Below, one piece after another: positions 28,301 through 43,300 of a DNA stretch of 64,000 nt; position 1 is the stretch's first letter; each line of letters begins with the position of its first letter. The translations under genes were made by a program, and so were the position numbers. The notes under the pieces are model-generated. The model had not been told where the DNA came from. It saw nothing but the letters and a program-made list of their open reading frames with translations, and did no database searches. Source of the DNA: Candidula unifasciata. Its lineage: Eukaryota > Mollusca > Gastropoda > Stylommatophora > Geomitridae. The stretch lies in NCBI GenBank assembly GCA_905116865.2, contig CAJHNH020008565.1:558001-622000 (forward strand), written 5' to 3'.

Positions 28301-31300
28301 ACAGACAGGCAGGAGCACAAGCAGAGACAGGCAGGAGCACAAGAAGAGACAGAAATGATCACAACAGACAGACACGATCACAAGAAGAGACATACATACA
28401 GCAGCACAAGAGACAGACAGGAGCATAAAAAAACAGACAGTAGCAAAAGAAGTGAACAGACAGCAGCACAGGAAGGGACAGACAGTAGAACAAAAAGAGG
28501 CAGATAGCAGCACAAGAAGAGACATACAGTAGCACAAGAAGAGAAGGACAGCAGCATAAGAAGAAACAGACAGTAGCACGAGAAGAGATAGGAAGAGTGT
28601 ACTGACCTCAACATTAGGCTGCTGTGTGCAGCGAGGGTACAAAGTGAACTTAACATCAACATGACCCACTGTGCACGGCTTGGGCAACAAAATCTCAAAT
28701 AAATGCTCGTCCCAGGTTTGCCTGCAGTAATTAAAGGTAATAGCAAACAAAATGTTATGTACTGCAAGGTTTATTATACTTATGGTAACAACAGCAACAA
28801 TAAAAAGTGAACTAAACACATCAGGCACCATGAGATGTAAGAAATGCATCACTGTGTTTTAGGCTTCCTGTGCTGTTTCCAGAGGACCTTTTTTTTAGGT
28901 GAAAATTAATAGACAGCCAGTTATTTTCTTTTTTATTTATTACATCCCCCCTGCCCCACTAAAAGAAATTCATAACATTACTTTGCATTATAAAAAGGAG
29001 ATTATCAATAGATTCTCTCCATGAAAAGTACCATTTGTGACCCTGCTCATGCTAAATTTCCTGAAGAATTATGATTTTCAAGTTCACCTACTGTCGTATC
29101 TGTTTAATTGCAAACTCTAAATAGACAGCTTGTGTTGCTTCTCAGGGTCATTTCAGAACAGTTATGAAACAAGAAATAGTTATACAAAATTTTCTGTGTG
29201 ATCGTGCATAAAGGGTGGAGGAAACTTGTCCCATGTTATGATAAACTGCGAGCAGCACAGAAACCAAGGACTAAAATACCCAAAAGCCACCGAAGAGTGT
29301 TTCTAAAGAATGAAGAAAACTCTTAACAGACGCAACTTGATGTAACTTGTCACATCCACTATTTATCCGTCGCAAAAAGTCGAGAGCGGACATGCTGGTC
29401 ACATCCATTTAAAGGGTAATGGGTGAAGGCTGAAGAAGTGCATTTTTGGCTAATTCTTGTGTGAGACAAATTATATTGCAAAGAAATATTGGGTCAGCCG
29501 GAGATACTGTCTGCCTTTTATGCTTCTTAGGAGCCTAAAGCCCTGAAACAACTCATCCTATATTTTGTTTTGCCATCTCTAGGTGCTCCCTCCATGTCTT
29601 TTTTATACTGTTTATCTCTATCTCTACTACCATGTCCACATGTTTTGAAGTCTCTTCTATGTGTGTCTTATCCAGCAGCTTTCCTCGCCTCTTAACCCAT
29701 CATCCTAGTAACTATTTTTTTGTATGGGTCAGGAACCTGCAGGAATTCCCCAACAAATCTTTTTAAAAGAACCATTTTACACAGATCAATGATAAATTTG
29801 TTTACAAATTTATTTACAAACATTTTTAAAAGCTATTTGTTTACCCCCCCCCCCCCCCTCTCTTTTTTTTAAAATATAAAAATGCTATTTTTAGTCAATA
29901 TATTCATAACCTGGCCTGCTAGATGGTCCGCAGGTGCATACACAGCCAACAGTGTAGTTATGATTTTCGTAAAACACATTTTAAGGTAGTTTTGTAGTAT
30001 CATTTTAGTATTCTATTCTGATTCAGTTAATGAAGTTTATTAGTAAAATGTTTTAGTCATTCCATGCCTCTGACCCATTAAACAGTAAACATTTTAGATT
30101 TCAGTTAATTATTCTAAATTAAGAGAAAAAAATTTAAGTTCTTTCGACTTTCGCAAATCTAGTTTTATGAAAACTCATCTGAGCTTTTGTACGCTCCAAT
30201 AATATCACTATAATTTAAGATGATGGTAATTTCACTTTTTTATTAACCCACTGGACTACCAGCGTCGCACGTAATGCGACAAGGCGACGTTTACTTCCAT
30301 CTGCCAACGTCACACCCTTTGCGATTTTAGCTTTGGACGCTCGCCGTCATGTTAAAATCGCTATTTTTATGATGGATTTAGTTGAAACCTCTAGCTTATT
30401 CATTTTTGTATGGTTAATTAAGGGAAATAACTCCGTAGTGCTTGAAGTAAATATTTTACGAATTTTTTTAGTTAGCTCCCATGACGGTGAGACATTGACG
30501 AAAAATTCATCATGGCGTCAAATTATCGGAACCATCGTGGTGACCATATCTCTCCTAATATTTCTAATGATGCATTCGATTTTCTTGATTTTGCTTCAAA
30601 AAGTGCATTTGAAGACACTTCTGAACAGTTTGATGGCTATGACTATAATAAATTTAACGAAGTGCCATTCAAAACATCGTCGACTGTAAAACGACAGTAT
30701 GACGCTTCGAAGTCAAGTCTGACAAAGACAGTCACAGTGTTGTCGGCTGCAAGTACTGGTGCCGCAGGTTAATTTGCTGATAGTTCTTGTAAGAGTATTC
30801 AGTCAAAGCCCACAGATTATAAAGATTTTGTGCTTGAGTCTGCACATGACGAAAATATCATTGCCGCTTTTGATTCAGAATCATCATCATCTAACGAGTC
30901 CGGAGAAGATGTGCCACGCCCCCAAATGGTTGATGACTGGCATTGTGATTAAGAAGGCTTTCCTGGAGTACCCCCATTTACTGGCACTTCTGTTTTATTT
31001 CTGCCAGAAGGAACAAATGAACCACTGGATATTTTCTTCAGTAAAGACATACTTGCTGTGTTTGCAATAGAAACAAACCGTTATGCTGAGACAAAGATTA
31101 GTGCTGGAACTGGAAACACACAACCCCTAATGAAGTGACAGGGTTTCTTGTACTGTTGTGTCACATGTGTTGTGAAAAAGCTATTTCAGACTACCAGAGT
31201 TTATATCCATCTCTCCACTCATCATTTGCTGCCACCATCATGTCACGGGGGCGTTTTCTATATATTGCTGTCAGATAACATATTTTTCTGTTGCCTTTTT

Positions 31301-34300
31301 AGCACCATATCTACAGCCACATGATGATGATGATATAAAACAGTAAATCTACATTTGTCTTGATATTTGTTTTCTTTTTAATTTTGTGCAAACAATATCA
31401 GATAGGATAAGTGATATTGAACAGTTGTGAAGCTGTGACATTTTTTGGGAGTCTGAATTATTGTCAGATAAAGGATTTTTCAGTTGCCTTTTTTGCACCA
31501 TATCTACAGCCACATGATGATGATGATATAAAACAGTAAATCTACATTTGTCTTGATATTTGTTATCTTTTTAATTTTGTGCAAACAATATCAGATAGGA
31601 TAAGTGATACTGAACAGTTGTGAAGCTGTGACATTTTTTGGGAGTCTGAATTATTGTCAGACAAAGGATTTTTCAGTTGCCTTTTTTGCACCATATCCAC
31701 AGCCACATGATGATGATATAAAACAGTAAATCTACATTTGTCTTGATATTTGTTATCTATTTAATTGTGTGCAAACAATATCAGATAGGATAAGTGATAT
31801 TGAACAGTTGTGAAGCTGTGACATTTTTTGGGAGTCTGAATTATTGTCAGACAAAGGATTTTTCAGTCGCCTTTTTTGCAACAATCTGCAGCCACATGAT
31901 GATGATGATTATGTCAGACAAAGTAAACCCCATTTTTTGTCTTCACATTGTTCTCGGTTAAATTTTGTGCGAAAATACAAAATATTATATATGTTAGTTG
32001 AAAATTTGTGAAAAAAAATCATCATTATCAGTCTTTATTGTTGTCAGATAAATGATTTTCAGTTGCCTTTTTTGCAACAATCTACAGCCACATGATGATG
32101 ATGACTATGTCAGAGTAAACCTTATTGTTTTTTTCTTTAAATGTGTTCTTGGTTTAATTTTGTGCAGAAATACAAAATATTATACATTTTTGTTAAATAT
32201 TTTTTGAAAATAAGACATTTTTATTTGTCTTTATTGTTGTCAGATAAAAGATTTTCCGGTTGCCTTTTTTGCACCAATCTACAGCCACATGATGATGATG
32301 CAAAACAAAATAAACAACTTTTTTTTCTTGAAATCTGTTCTTCATTCAGTTTGGTGCAAAAATACAAAATACTGTAAGATTATATCAAATAGTTGTGAAG
32401 CTATGGCATTTTTAGTAAACACTAAAATACGTGGTATCTGGGGAAATGCAAGGGTTAATGAGCTTGGTAGTCAGTGGGTTAACCCCATGACAGGTGGCTG
32501 CACCTGCAACACATGCAGTAGTGAATATATTGACATGAAAGTTCTCTTGCAGATACTAATAGTAGCTTGCAATTTCTAGAAAAATGATGAGAACTCTATG
32601 GACAGATAAAAAAGTTCAATGAAGATGTCCTGAAATCCGTATAATCCCGGCTAAAGGCTACACTAGAATCCAGCAAGACGGCAACGACGAGGAATGACTG
32701 AATGGCATCCCGCTCCTTTTCACCTCACTTTATCCACCTCTCCTGGATGCACTATGAGTTCAATTCCCCCACCCTTTTTCCACAGAGAGCACTTGAGTTC
32801 GATACTCAACAGGCCACAGCAATTCTCATCGCCGAACATTTGGATCTCAAAGCGTGAGCTGGGTGTTCTGGGTTTATGATATTTACGTACACCGGAGCCT
32901 AGCTGCCAACCCTAACCGACACAACTGGATCGCACAAAAACAAATGACGAACAGAATACCTGTGAGGCTCCACCTAACATTTCACACACATATCCACGAC
33001 ATGACCAACCTGTTCTTATTGCAGGAAGACAACTATAAAAACACTATGGGCACACGCGGAATACTTTGACATTTTGGAAATATCCAGAAACAAAAACTGA
33101 TTTCAGTACTTTTTGGCAAAGTAAAATACTCAAAAATGTAGAACTATAAATCGTGGTCCAGAGGACGTTGTGTAGAAAAGCTTGCTCTCCTACGAAATAC
33201 ACCTGGCCGAATCAGAAAGAGACGAAACCAAGAGAAAACACCAAGAAAGAAAAGGAAGAAATGCACAGCTAACAACAGTGAGGAAGACGAGCGGTCTGAC
33301 TCGAAAGGAAGCATTTGGCACAGAAAGGGCCCAAATTATAGAACTTTAGTCATGAAAGTGATGCAAATAACCCAGACCACAAATATAGGCAGTGACTGTT
33401 AGCAGCCTCGGCTAGCTAGCAGCAGTCTGAAAGTGATCGACCTTTCAATTTTTTTCTCAAAAGGAATAGGAATTGGGAAAAGTCCTAAAGGAAATTAACT
33501 CACAAAGAAGACTTGCATTCATCAGAAAGTGATAATCTACATTCTTTGGGTACATTATAAGAAAATTTGAGAATATCAACACAACAGTAAAGCTGGAGGG
33601 GAAGACGGGCAGAGGTAGATGTCAGACAATTTAGCATCATGGCATGAAAGAGCACTTGTACCACTAATGACTGACAGTACACGAGGCAGAAGAATCTGCA
33701 TAGACATGATTAAGAACACCACATGGCACGGACTATTAGAAGAAACAGACTTACCCAGCATCAGAAGTGAGTTTCCAGGTGCGGGTGTGTTGTGTGGACT
33801 CCCCTTGTTGCTGCAGATGTTGGGGGTGTCGGCGTTGTTGTTGTTCTTGTTGGATCTCTGACCAGCAGGGAGGCACTACTGCAGTGAACCGCGGCATCAG
33901 GTTTTCAAACTGGATAATTTCATGCAGCTGAGTTAAATTCTCTGCAGTGAGAGGCTGGTTTGTTAGCAGATCGGAACCTGTAAACACAAGAAGAGGAAGT
34001 GTATCAATGCAGATTGTAAATTAAACAAAACCACATAACAGAAGTTTTATTACTTATATCTCAACTAGAAGAAGACATCACAGAGGCATGCTATTTACAT
34101 CTCAACTAGCAGATCACATCACAGAGGCTTGTCACTTACATCTCAACTAGCAGACCGCATCACAGAAGTTTGTCACTTACATCTCAACTAGCAGACCACA
34201 TCACAGAGGTTTGACATCTTAACTAGCAGACCACATCATGATGTCACTTACATCTCTACTTGCAGGCCACATCATGATGTCACATCACAGAGGTTTGTCA

Positions 34301-37300
34301 CTTACAATCTGAATTAGCAGGTTACATCATGATGGTGTGTCACTTACATCTCAACTAGCAGACCACATCATGATGTGTGTCACTTTCACCTCAACTAGCA
34401 GACCACATCATAGAGACTTGTCACTTACATCTCCACTAGCAGAGAACTAGCAGACCACATCATGATGTGTGTCACTTTCACCTCAACTAGCAGACCACAT
34501 CATATAGGCTTGTCACATTCATCTCCACTAGCAGACCACATCATACAGGTTTGTCACTTACATCTCCACTAACAGACTACATCACAGAGGTTTGTCACTT
34601 TCACCTCAACTAGCAGACCACATCATTTAGGCTTGTCACATTCATCTCAACTAGCAGACCACATCATATAGGCTTGTCACATTCATCTCCACTAGCAGAC
34701 CACATCATATAGGCTTGTCACTTTCATCTCCACTAGTAGACCACATCATTTAGGCTTGTCACTTTCATCTCCACTAGTAGACCACATCATTTAGGCTTGT
34801 CACTTTCATCTCCACTAGCCGACCACATCATATAGGTTGTCACATTCATCTCCACTAGTAGACCACATCATTTAGGCTTGTCACACCTCAACTAGCCGAC
34901 CACATCATATAGGTTGTCACATTCATCTCCACTAGTAGACCACATCATTTAGGCTTGTCACACCTCAACTAGCAGATCACAACGTGATGGTGTGTCACAT
35001 GCATATCTAGCAGATGAAAAGAATCATGTTCTCGACATCTTCACAAAGAGAGATTTGCCACTTACATCTCAACAAGCAGACCATATTGGCCTGTCACTAG
35101 TAATGAAACTATGCAATCTATGACACATTCACGACTGTAGCCTTTGACAAGTCACAGTAGTTTCAGGTCCCTACCTGGGTGGTCTGCAGCATCTTCATCC
35201 ATCTTTGCTCTCTTGCAAGCTGATCCCTCAGAGTTGGTCTCTGCTCCCTCCCCTTGGTCTGGACCACTGGAGGAAACTTGTTTGTCACTCACAGTTTTCA
35301 GATCAAAGAACTGAAGCTTGCCCTTGTCAGTGCAGGCACACAGACGCTCAATACCTGTAACGTTTGAAGTATGTATAAAGTACTCTGGCAACTGCTGGTA
35401 AATGATGATGTCAAGAAGATCCACATAACAACTAGATGGTTCTTCTCCCAGGTAAGAAAACAAAAAATATATTAAGAGTTAAAGATATAGGAGCACCTTA
35501 ATTATAACCAACACAACACAAGCAGATTATGATTGTAGAGTACTCTTTAAATCAACTCGATGTATGGTGTGTGGGTTTGAAGGTCCCTATCTGTATGTGT
35601 GTATAGGTTTAGGGAAATGGGGGGAGGGGGTGTTTAGACCCGCTGCCCCTTAATAAGCACACTGTAAAAGCTAGATCAGTGAGCTTCACAATATAACAAA
35701 CTCAAACGAGAAGTGAGCATTGCAGCTTAACAGCCTTCATCAGCACATACATAAATCAATCAAAACCAAAGGAATATAAAAAAATCACATGAATATTTTA
35801 AGGATGATTGTTATATAAGCCCTACCCCAAATATAAGTCCTAGTTAAGATCATCAGCTAGATGGATGGATTTTGTTCAACCTTTGAAACATATAATGGAA
35901 ATACTGAATGTATAATCACAAGCATAAATTTAGACGTTTGCACTAAAACAAAGGTAGATTTTTACAAACGAAAAAAAAAAGGCATCCTCTGAAAAATATG
36001 CCTTTTCAGAGCAAAAATTCATATGACTCCATCTTATTTTCAGGGAAACACAATGGTAACTTCTAACTGAATAACAAACAGGACATTGGAAGATGAACTG
36101 AGGTCCTTATAATTGTTGTGAACCTACAGACAGCTTTAAAAACAAAAATTCATCAATGAGACTGGAGTTCTAATGAGTAATTTTAAAACGCAATGAAGCT
36201 GATCTTTAAATCCAAATTCATCGAAGCATTAAAATAGCACTGTTACCCTGGAGGACTAAACAAGATATGTCATATTTCACTCAAAACTCCAAAGAAATTG
36301 GGTGTCTAGTGGATCAAGCAATGAAATACACCAGCTGCTGCAGTGGGGTGCTATCACCATTTGGAGGGGACAGGTTCGATTCTCACTGGGTGTTGAGTTG
36401 GTCTTTTGTCAAGGTACAACCTTTCATGCAGAAAGGCAGTGTGATAGGTCTGATACTCAATGGGTGTTGATTTGGTCATTTGTCAAAATACACCTGTTAC
36501 CTGCAGAAAGGCACTGCCATCATTTGAAGGTGACAGGTCTGATTCAAAGCGTGGCAACAATATTTGTAAATGTTTATGTTGTCTAGTGTGTCCTCTTATC
36601 TGTACTTCTCTTATGCATCTATGAGTGACATTCAAAACCTGTCAATGAGTTTATCTTCAGAGAAGAGTAGTGCACCCACCTGAACAATATGTGGCACAGA
36701 GGTACTTCTCACTGGGTCCAGCACTTAGTTCTGCAACACAAGTCAGCTTGGCTAGAGATAGCACTCGGACTGTGCCACAAGCAGTGGTTGTAACAATGTG
36801 GCCGCTGATGCAGGTAGAGTCTGCACCTATGCTTCCATCTCTGATGTGGCTTCTCCCTAAGTGTTCGTCTACCTACAGAAGCATAAAACCATGATCATGA
36901 ATTGTGGCTGTCTTATGACAGCATCTGTGACTTAGGGATTAGGAATGCAGTTTCAAAATTCAGACAAACCAGGGTTCAAAGTCAGCAGCAGGTGATTTAG
37001 CAATAGACCGTTATGAGAGAATGTCAACAATGGTATAAGCATCAAATCATTCAAAAAACAACAGCAAACTACTGAACTAAAAATTGTTGAGTAAAAATAA
37101 AAACAGCAAACAAATGTTGTGGTCAGTACATGGTCCTGAAAAGGATATGCAACTTACAAAACGTATGTATGCCATAAAACAACAGTCTATAACTTATTTA
37201 TCACCTAGCCATAGTCGGCCTTAATAATTAGCACACACGTACAGTAACATAGCACCATGACTATCGTCAACCTGCAGTAGGACAGACAGCGCCATGACTA

Positions 37301-40300
37301 TCGTCAAACTGTAGTAGGACAGACAGCGCCATGACCATGGTCAACCTGCAGTAGGATAGACAGTGCCATTACTATCACCAACCTACAGTAGGACATACAG
37401 CACCATGACTATCACCAACCTACAGTAGGACATACAGCACCATGACTATCACCAACCTACAGTAGGACATACAGCACAATGACTATCACCAACCTACAGT
37501 AGGACATACAGCACCCTGACTATCACCAACCTACAGTAAGACATACAGCACCCTGACTATCATCAACCTTACAGTGGGACAGACAGCACCCTGACTATCA
37601 CCAACCTACAGTAAGACATACAGCACCCTGACTATCACCAACCTACAGTAGGATATACAGCACCATAACTATCACCAACCTACAGTAGGACATACAGCAC
37701 AATGACTATCACAAACCTACAGTAGGACATACAGCACCCTGACTATCACCAACCTACAGTAGGACATACAGCACCCTGACTATCACCAACCTACAGTAGG
37801 ATATACAGCACCCTGACTATCATCAACTTTACAGTGGGACAGACAGCACCCTGATTATCATCAACCTTACAGTGGGACAGACAGCACCCTGACTATCATC
37901 AACCTTACAGTGGGACAGACAGCACCATGACTATCACCAACCTATAGAGGGATATTCAACACCATGACTATCTTCAACCTATATTTGGACAGACAGCACC
38001 ATGACTATCACCAACCTACAGTAGGGCATACAACACCATGACTATCTTCAACCTACAGTAGGACATACAGCACCATGACTATCACCAACCTACAGTAAGA
38101 CGTACAGCACCATGACTATCATCATCCTACAGTTAAGCATACAGCACCATGACTATCATCAACCTACAGTTAAACATACAGCACCATGACTATCTTCAAC
38201 CTACAGTAGGACATACAGCACCATGACTATCACCAACCTACAGTAAGACATACAGCACCATGACTATCACCAACCTATAGAAGAACATACAGCACCATGA
38301 CTATCACCAACCTACAGTAAGACAAACAGCACCATGACTATCATCAACCTACAGTTAAACATACAGCACCATGACTATCACCAACCTACAGTAAAACAGA
38401 CAGCACCATGACTATCACCAACCTAGAGTAAGACATACAGCACCATGACAATCACCAACCTACAGTAAAACAGACAGCACCATGACTAACTCCAACCTAC
38501 AGTAGGACATACAGCACCATGACTATCATCAACCTACAGTTAAACATACAACACCATGACTATCTTCAACCTACAGTAGGACATACAGTACCATGACTAT
38601 CACCAACCTACAGTAAGACATACAGCACCATGACTAATACCAACCTATAGAAGAACATACAGCACCATGACTATCACCAACCTACAGTAGGACATACAGT
38701 ACCATGACTATCACCAACCTACAGTAAGACATACAGCACCATGACTATCATCAACCTACAGTAAGACGTACAGCACCATGACTATCACCAACCTACAGTA
38801 AGACATACAGCACCATGACTATCATCAACCTACAGTTAAACATACAGCACCATGACTATCACCAACCTACAGTAAAACAGACAGCACCATGACTATCACC
38901 AACCTACAGTAAGACATACAGCACCATGACTATCACCAACCTACAGTAAAACAGACAGCACCATAACTATCACCAACCTACAGTAGGACATACAGCACCA
39001 TGACTATCATCAACCTGCAGTAAAACAGACAGCACCAGCCTACAGTAGGACATACAGCACCATGACTATCTTCAACCTATATTTAGACAGACAGCACCAT
39101 GACTATCACCAACCTACAGTAAGACGTACAGCACCATGACTATCTTCAACCTACAGTAGGACATACAGCACCATGACTATCATCAACCTACAGTAAGACG
39201 TACAGCACCATGACTATCATCATCCTACAGTTAAACATACAGCACCAAGACTATCATCAACCTACAGTTAAACATACAGCACCATGACTATCACCAACCT
39301 ACAGTAAGACATACAGCACCATGACTATCACCAACCTATAGAAGAACATACAGCACCATGACTATCACCAACCTACAGTAAGACATACAGCACCATGACT
39401 ATCACCAACCTACAGTAAAACATACAGAACCATGACTATCACCAACCTACAGTAAAACAGACAGCACCATGACTATCACCAACCTACAGTAGGACATACA
39501 ACACCATGACTATCATCAACCTACAGTAAGACATACAGCACCATGACTATCACCAACCTACAGTAAAACAGACAGCACTATTACTATCACCAACCTACAG
39601 TAAGACATACAGCACCATGACTATCATCCACTTGCAGTAAAACTGACAGCACCAGCCTACAGTAGGACATACAGCACCATGACTATCACCAACCTACAGT
39701 GGGATATTCAACACTATGACTTTCTTCAACCTTAGCGTCATTGACTATGGTCTTGCCCTCCTCACTGTCAGCAAATCCCAGCTAGAAAGACTGGACCGAG
39801 TACAAAAATGAGGTCATGAGACTCATACTCGGCTGCACAAAAGACACTTTCTGCAACGCCATGCGTTATGTCCTGGGTTTGCCGACGATGACTAGCAGAT
39901 ACAAAGTGGCACAGGTCAAGGCTTACATGAGGGTATCGGCAGAAGTTAACCACCCATTGCACAAAGCTATACACATCACAAAAGGAACGCGTCTCAAAAG
40001 AGGCCGCTCTTGGATGGCAAAGGCTGAAGATTTAATCCAGCAGGTATGTGACCTAGACGTGATCAGTCATGGAAAAGAATGTACGAATACACCAGTAGAC
40101 ATGCATGGCATCTCTAAGGTTGTCATCACACTCGGAAGGTACTGCAGGGATCAAATTCCTGCGGCCGTTGACACAGAAGTAAGGAAACTGATAGATCAGC
40201 ATTCAGACCCAGAAGATATCATCATCTTCACAGATGGATCCGTGAAGCGCGGATCAAGGTCAGCATGGGCATACACAGCGCAAAGAATGGGGAAAACAAT

Positions 40301-43300
40301 ACATGAGGACAGCGGCGCTTATCAGACAACCACGTCAAGCATGATAATGGAAATAGCAGCTGCTTCTAGAGCTTTAGCATGGGTATCTGAGCAAACTGCC
40401 ACACAGGCAGTAATTATCTCAGACTAAATGAATATGCTTCAGAAGACAGCAACAGGCAGTAAGCCCTCTGAATGGATAGAAAGCATTCGGAAATCGCACT
40501 TAACCTCGGTAACCTGGATCTACAAACCGGGTCATGCGGGCGTAAAGGGAAATAAGCGAGCGGACCAACTGGCAAGCACTGCACCAATGATTGCGGGAAA
40601 AAGCATGGACAGAGCAGATATCGTCAACGCTGTACGAACTGGGCTAGTGGAGAATAAGGAATCCCTGACACTAACACGATTGCTTGACATGGGAGTTAAG
40701 CATGGTGATGCACGTCTTTGCCGTCTTCAGGGCCGAGAACCAGCTTCTCATGGGGACAATTAGTAGAAGTACTTTGGAGTGGCTGCTACTTCCGAGAACT
40801 GAGCTCGCATGGGTATGCCCAATGTGCAGTGACATCAAGTGTGATAACAAAACATAAAATAACATCTTGTAGGGAGTCGGCAGTCCGAAACCCAAGTTCA
40901 AGGTGTCGCCTTCGTGCCAAAGAACTGCATGGCTGTTGGGTGAACAGTCGTTAACGAAGGCAGGCAGGTCGTTGTAGGGGCGACGCCTGCTGGTGGATGT
41001 AATGTCCTAAGTCCCTTCCCCAGCTAATAATGAGGGTACTGCTGGGGTGACCGTTTATTAACCCTCATATAATGCTTCAGGTCAAAATGGACGCTAGGCA
41101 CGGCCACTTTTTTTTTTCCTGCCAGACGGTGGCCGTTGCATTTTTGCTCCATTTTTAGACTGGAAGGATATAGTTTCGTCGCCCAGCTTCTGAGCTGAGT
41201 GCATAGCGTGACACTGTGAGCTACGTGTGTTTTTCGTTGGCACAGGAGCGGAGCAACTATTTGGTGACCCATTTGCTATGAAGCTGAAACTAGGATAGGA
41301 TTACCAGATCTTCAACCTACATTTGGACAGACAGCACCCTGACTATCACCAACCTACAGTAGGACATACAACACCATGACTATCATCAACCTTACAGTAG
41401 GACATACAGCACCCTGACTATCACCAACCTACAGTAGGACATACAACACCATGACTATCTTCATCCTACAGTAGGACATACAGCACTTTGACTATCACCA
41501 ACCTACAAGTAGGTCAGACAACACTTTGACTATCGTCAACATACAGTAGGACAGACAGCGCCTTCTTCTTCTTCTTTCGTTTATAAGTTGTCTAAATCAG
41601 CAGTTTTGTCTCTTGTATAAATTTCACTGTCATTGTTAGTTTATTCAGTGGTACATAGAGTTTATGTTCCACTGTTTTTCTTTTTGGCCAAAAGGTTTGA
41701 CTTAATATGTCAAATTCAGTGCAATCCTGGAGTGCATGCTCTGCAGTCTAGGGCACCTTTCCACAGGTGCACATGGCTGATACGCCTATCTTGAATCATG
41801 TGTACATGTGTTTACGTAATCGGTTGTGCCCTGTTCTGAGGTGGAGGATAATGACTAGTTCTGGTCAGTCCATAATAAAATAGCTGTCTTGTGCTGCGGC
41901 TGGTGGTTTCCTGATCGATTTAATGATTTTTTTTTTCATTGGTAGTATGTGACTGGTACATCCGGCTGCACTTTTGTTGCAACTTCCCCTGTCAGTTGAT
42001 CAGCTTTCTCATTTCCAGGCACTCCAAAATGAGAGGGTATCCACTGCATTACGACTCTTTCCTGAAGGCTGAGTTGTGTCAGCAGTGTTTGCAATTCTGG
42101 TAGTTTCCTAGTACTGATTTAGCATCTGTCAGCATTACCACATAATGTGAGCCAAGATTGGTATTTAGCAGTTTCTCTGTTGCTATCTTGATAGCCTGAG
42201 TTTCTGCATCATAGTTATGGCAGTACTTCCCGGTTGGTATGCTGTACTTATCCCTAGTACCATCTAATTGCACCTTGTGCGGACCCATCTGTATAGACTA
42301 TGAGACATTGTTCTTGGTGGTATTCTTCATCAATATAACTTAGGGTAGCCATTCTGCGTTGTACACTATCTTGCTCTTTCTGGTCAAATATCCTTTTCAC
42401 ATTTGTCTGGATTTGTACTGTTAGTTTGCAGTTTTCTCTCCATGATGTTTGTTCCGGAATACTTTTAAGTGGGCAACAAATTTCTGGAAGGTCAGTAGTT
42501 TGTCTACATATTTTTTTTGCTTGGTGTGTAAAGACAGCGCCTTGACTTTCGTCAACCTACAATTAGAACAGACAGCACTATGACTATCGTCAACCTACAG
42601 TAGGACAGACAGTGCCATTACTATCATCAACCTGCAGTAGGGCAGGCAGACAGTAGGACAGACAGCGCCTTGACTATTGTCAACCTACAGTAGGACAGAT
42701 AGCACCATGACTATTGTCAACCTGTAGTAGGACAGATAGCATCATGACTATTGTCAGCCTGCAGTAGGACAGACAGCATCATGACTATTGTCAACCTGTA
42801 GTAGGACAGATAGCACCATGACTATTGTCAAACTGCAGTAGGAGAGATAGCATCATGACTATTGTCAACATGCAGTAGGACAGATAGCATCATGACTATT
42901 GTCAGCCTGCAGTAGGACAGATAGCACCACGACTATTGTCAGCCTGCAGTAGGACAGATAGCACCACGACTATTGTCAGCCTGCAGTAGGACAGATAGCA
43001 TCATGACTATTGTCAGCCTGCAGTAGGACAGATAGCATCATGACTATTGTCAGCCTGCAGTAGGACAGATAGCATCATGACTATTGTCAGCCTGCAGTAG
43101 GACAGATAGCATCATGACTATTGTCAACCTGCAGTAGGACAGATAGCATCATGACTATTGTCAACCTGTAGTAGGACAGATAGTACCATGACTATTGTCA
43201 ACCTGCAGTAGGACAGAAAGCATCATGACTATTGTCAACATGCAGTAGGACAGATAGCACCATGACTATTGTCAACCTGCAGTAGGACAGATAGCACAAT

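Larger units (their letters stand above)
30243..32482 (+). mobile_element. Internally deleted piggyBac element, complete ends, TTAA target sites
   Basis: Begins TTAA-CCCACTGGACTACCAG (30243) and ends CTTGGTAGTCAGTGGG-TTAA (32482). The ends are inverted repeats and the TTAA duplication is typical of piggyBac. Inside, 30512-31130 on the plus strand encodes an acidic N-terminal region with the usual piggyBac junction (PPFTGTSVLFLPEGTNEPLD, IFFSKDILAVFAIETNRYAE). This is split by a frameshift near 30770 and a stop at 30952. The catalytic DDD domain is absent; its place is taken by tandem repeats. It is non-autonomous. Confidence 0.93.

Noticed and set aside
28274..28852. A 192-codon Leu/Ser/Cys-rich frame that looks like a membrane protein
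   Set aside because: It is the antisense of the AGAGACAGACAGGAGCACAA array; hydrophobicity is a composition effect.
39816..40763. Two adjacent plus-strand frames that could be taken for a host ribonuclease H gene
   Set aside because: They are the RT end and RNase H of a 5'-truncated retrotransposon with a stop between them, a second copy at 43.4-44.2 kb, and border duplications in the satellite.
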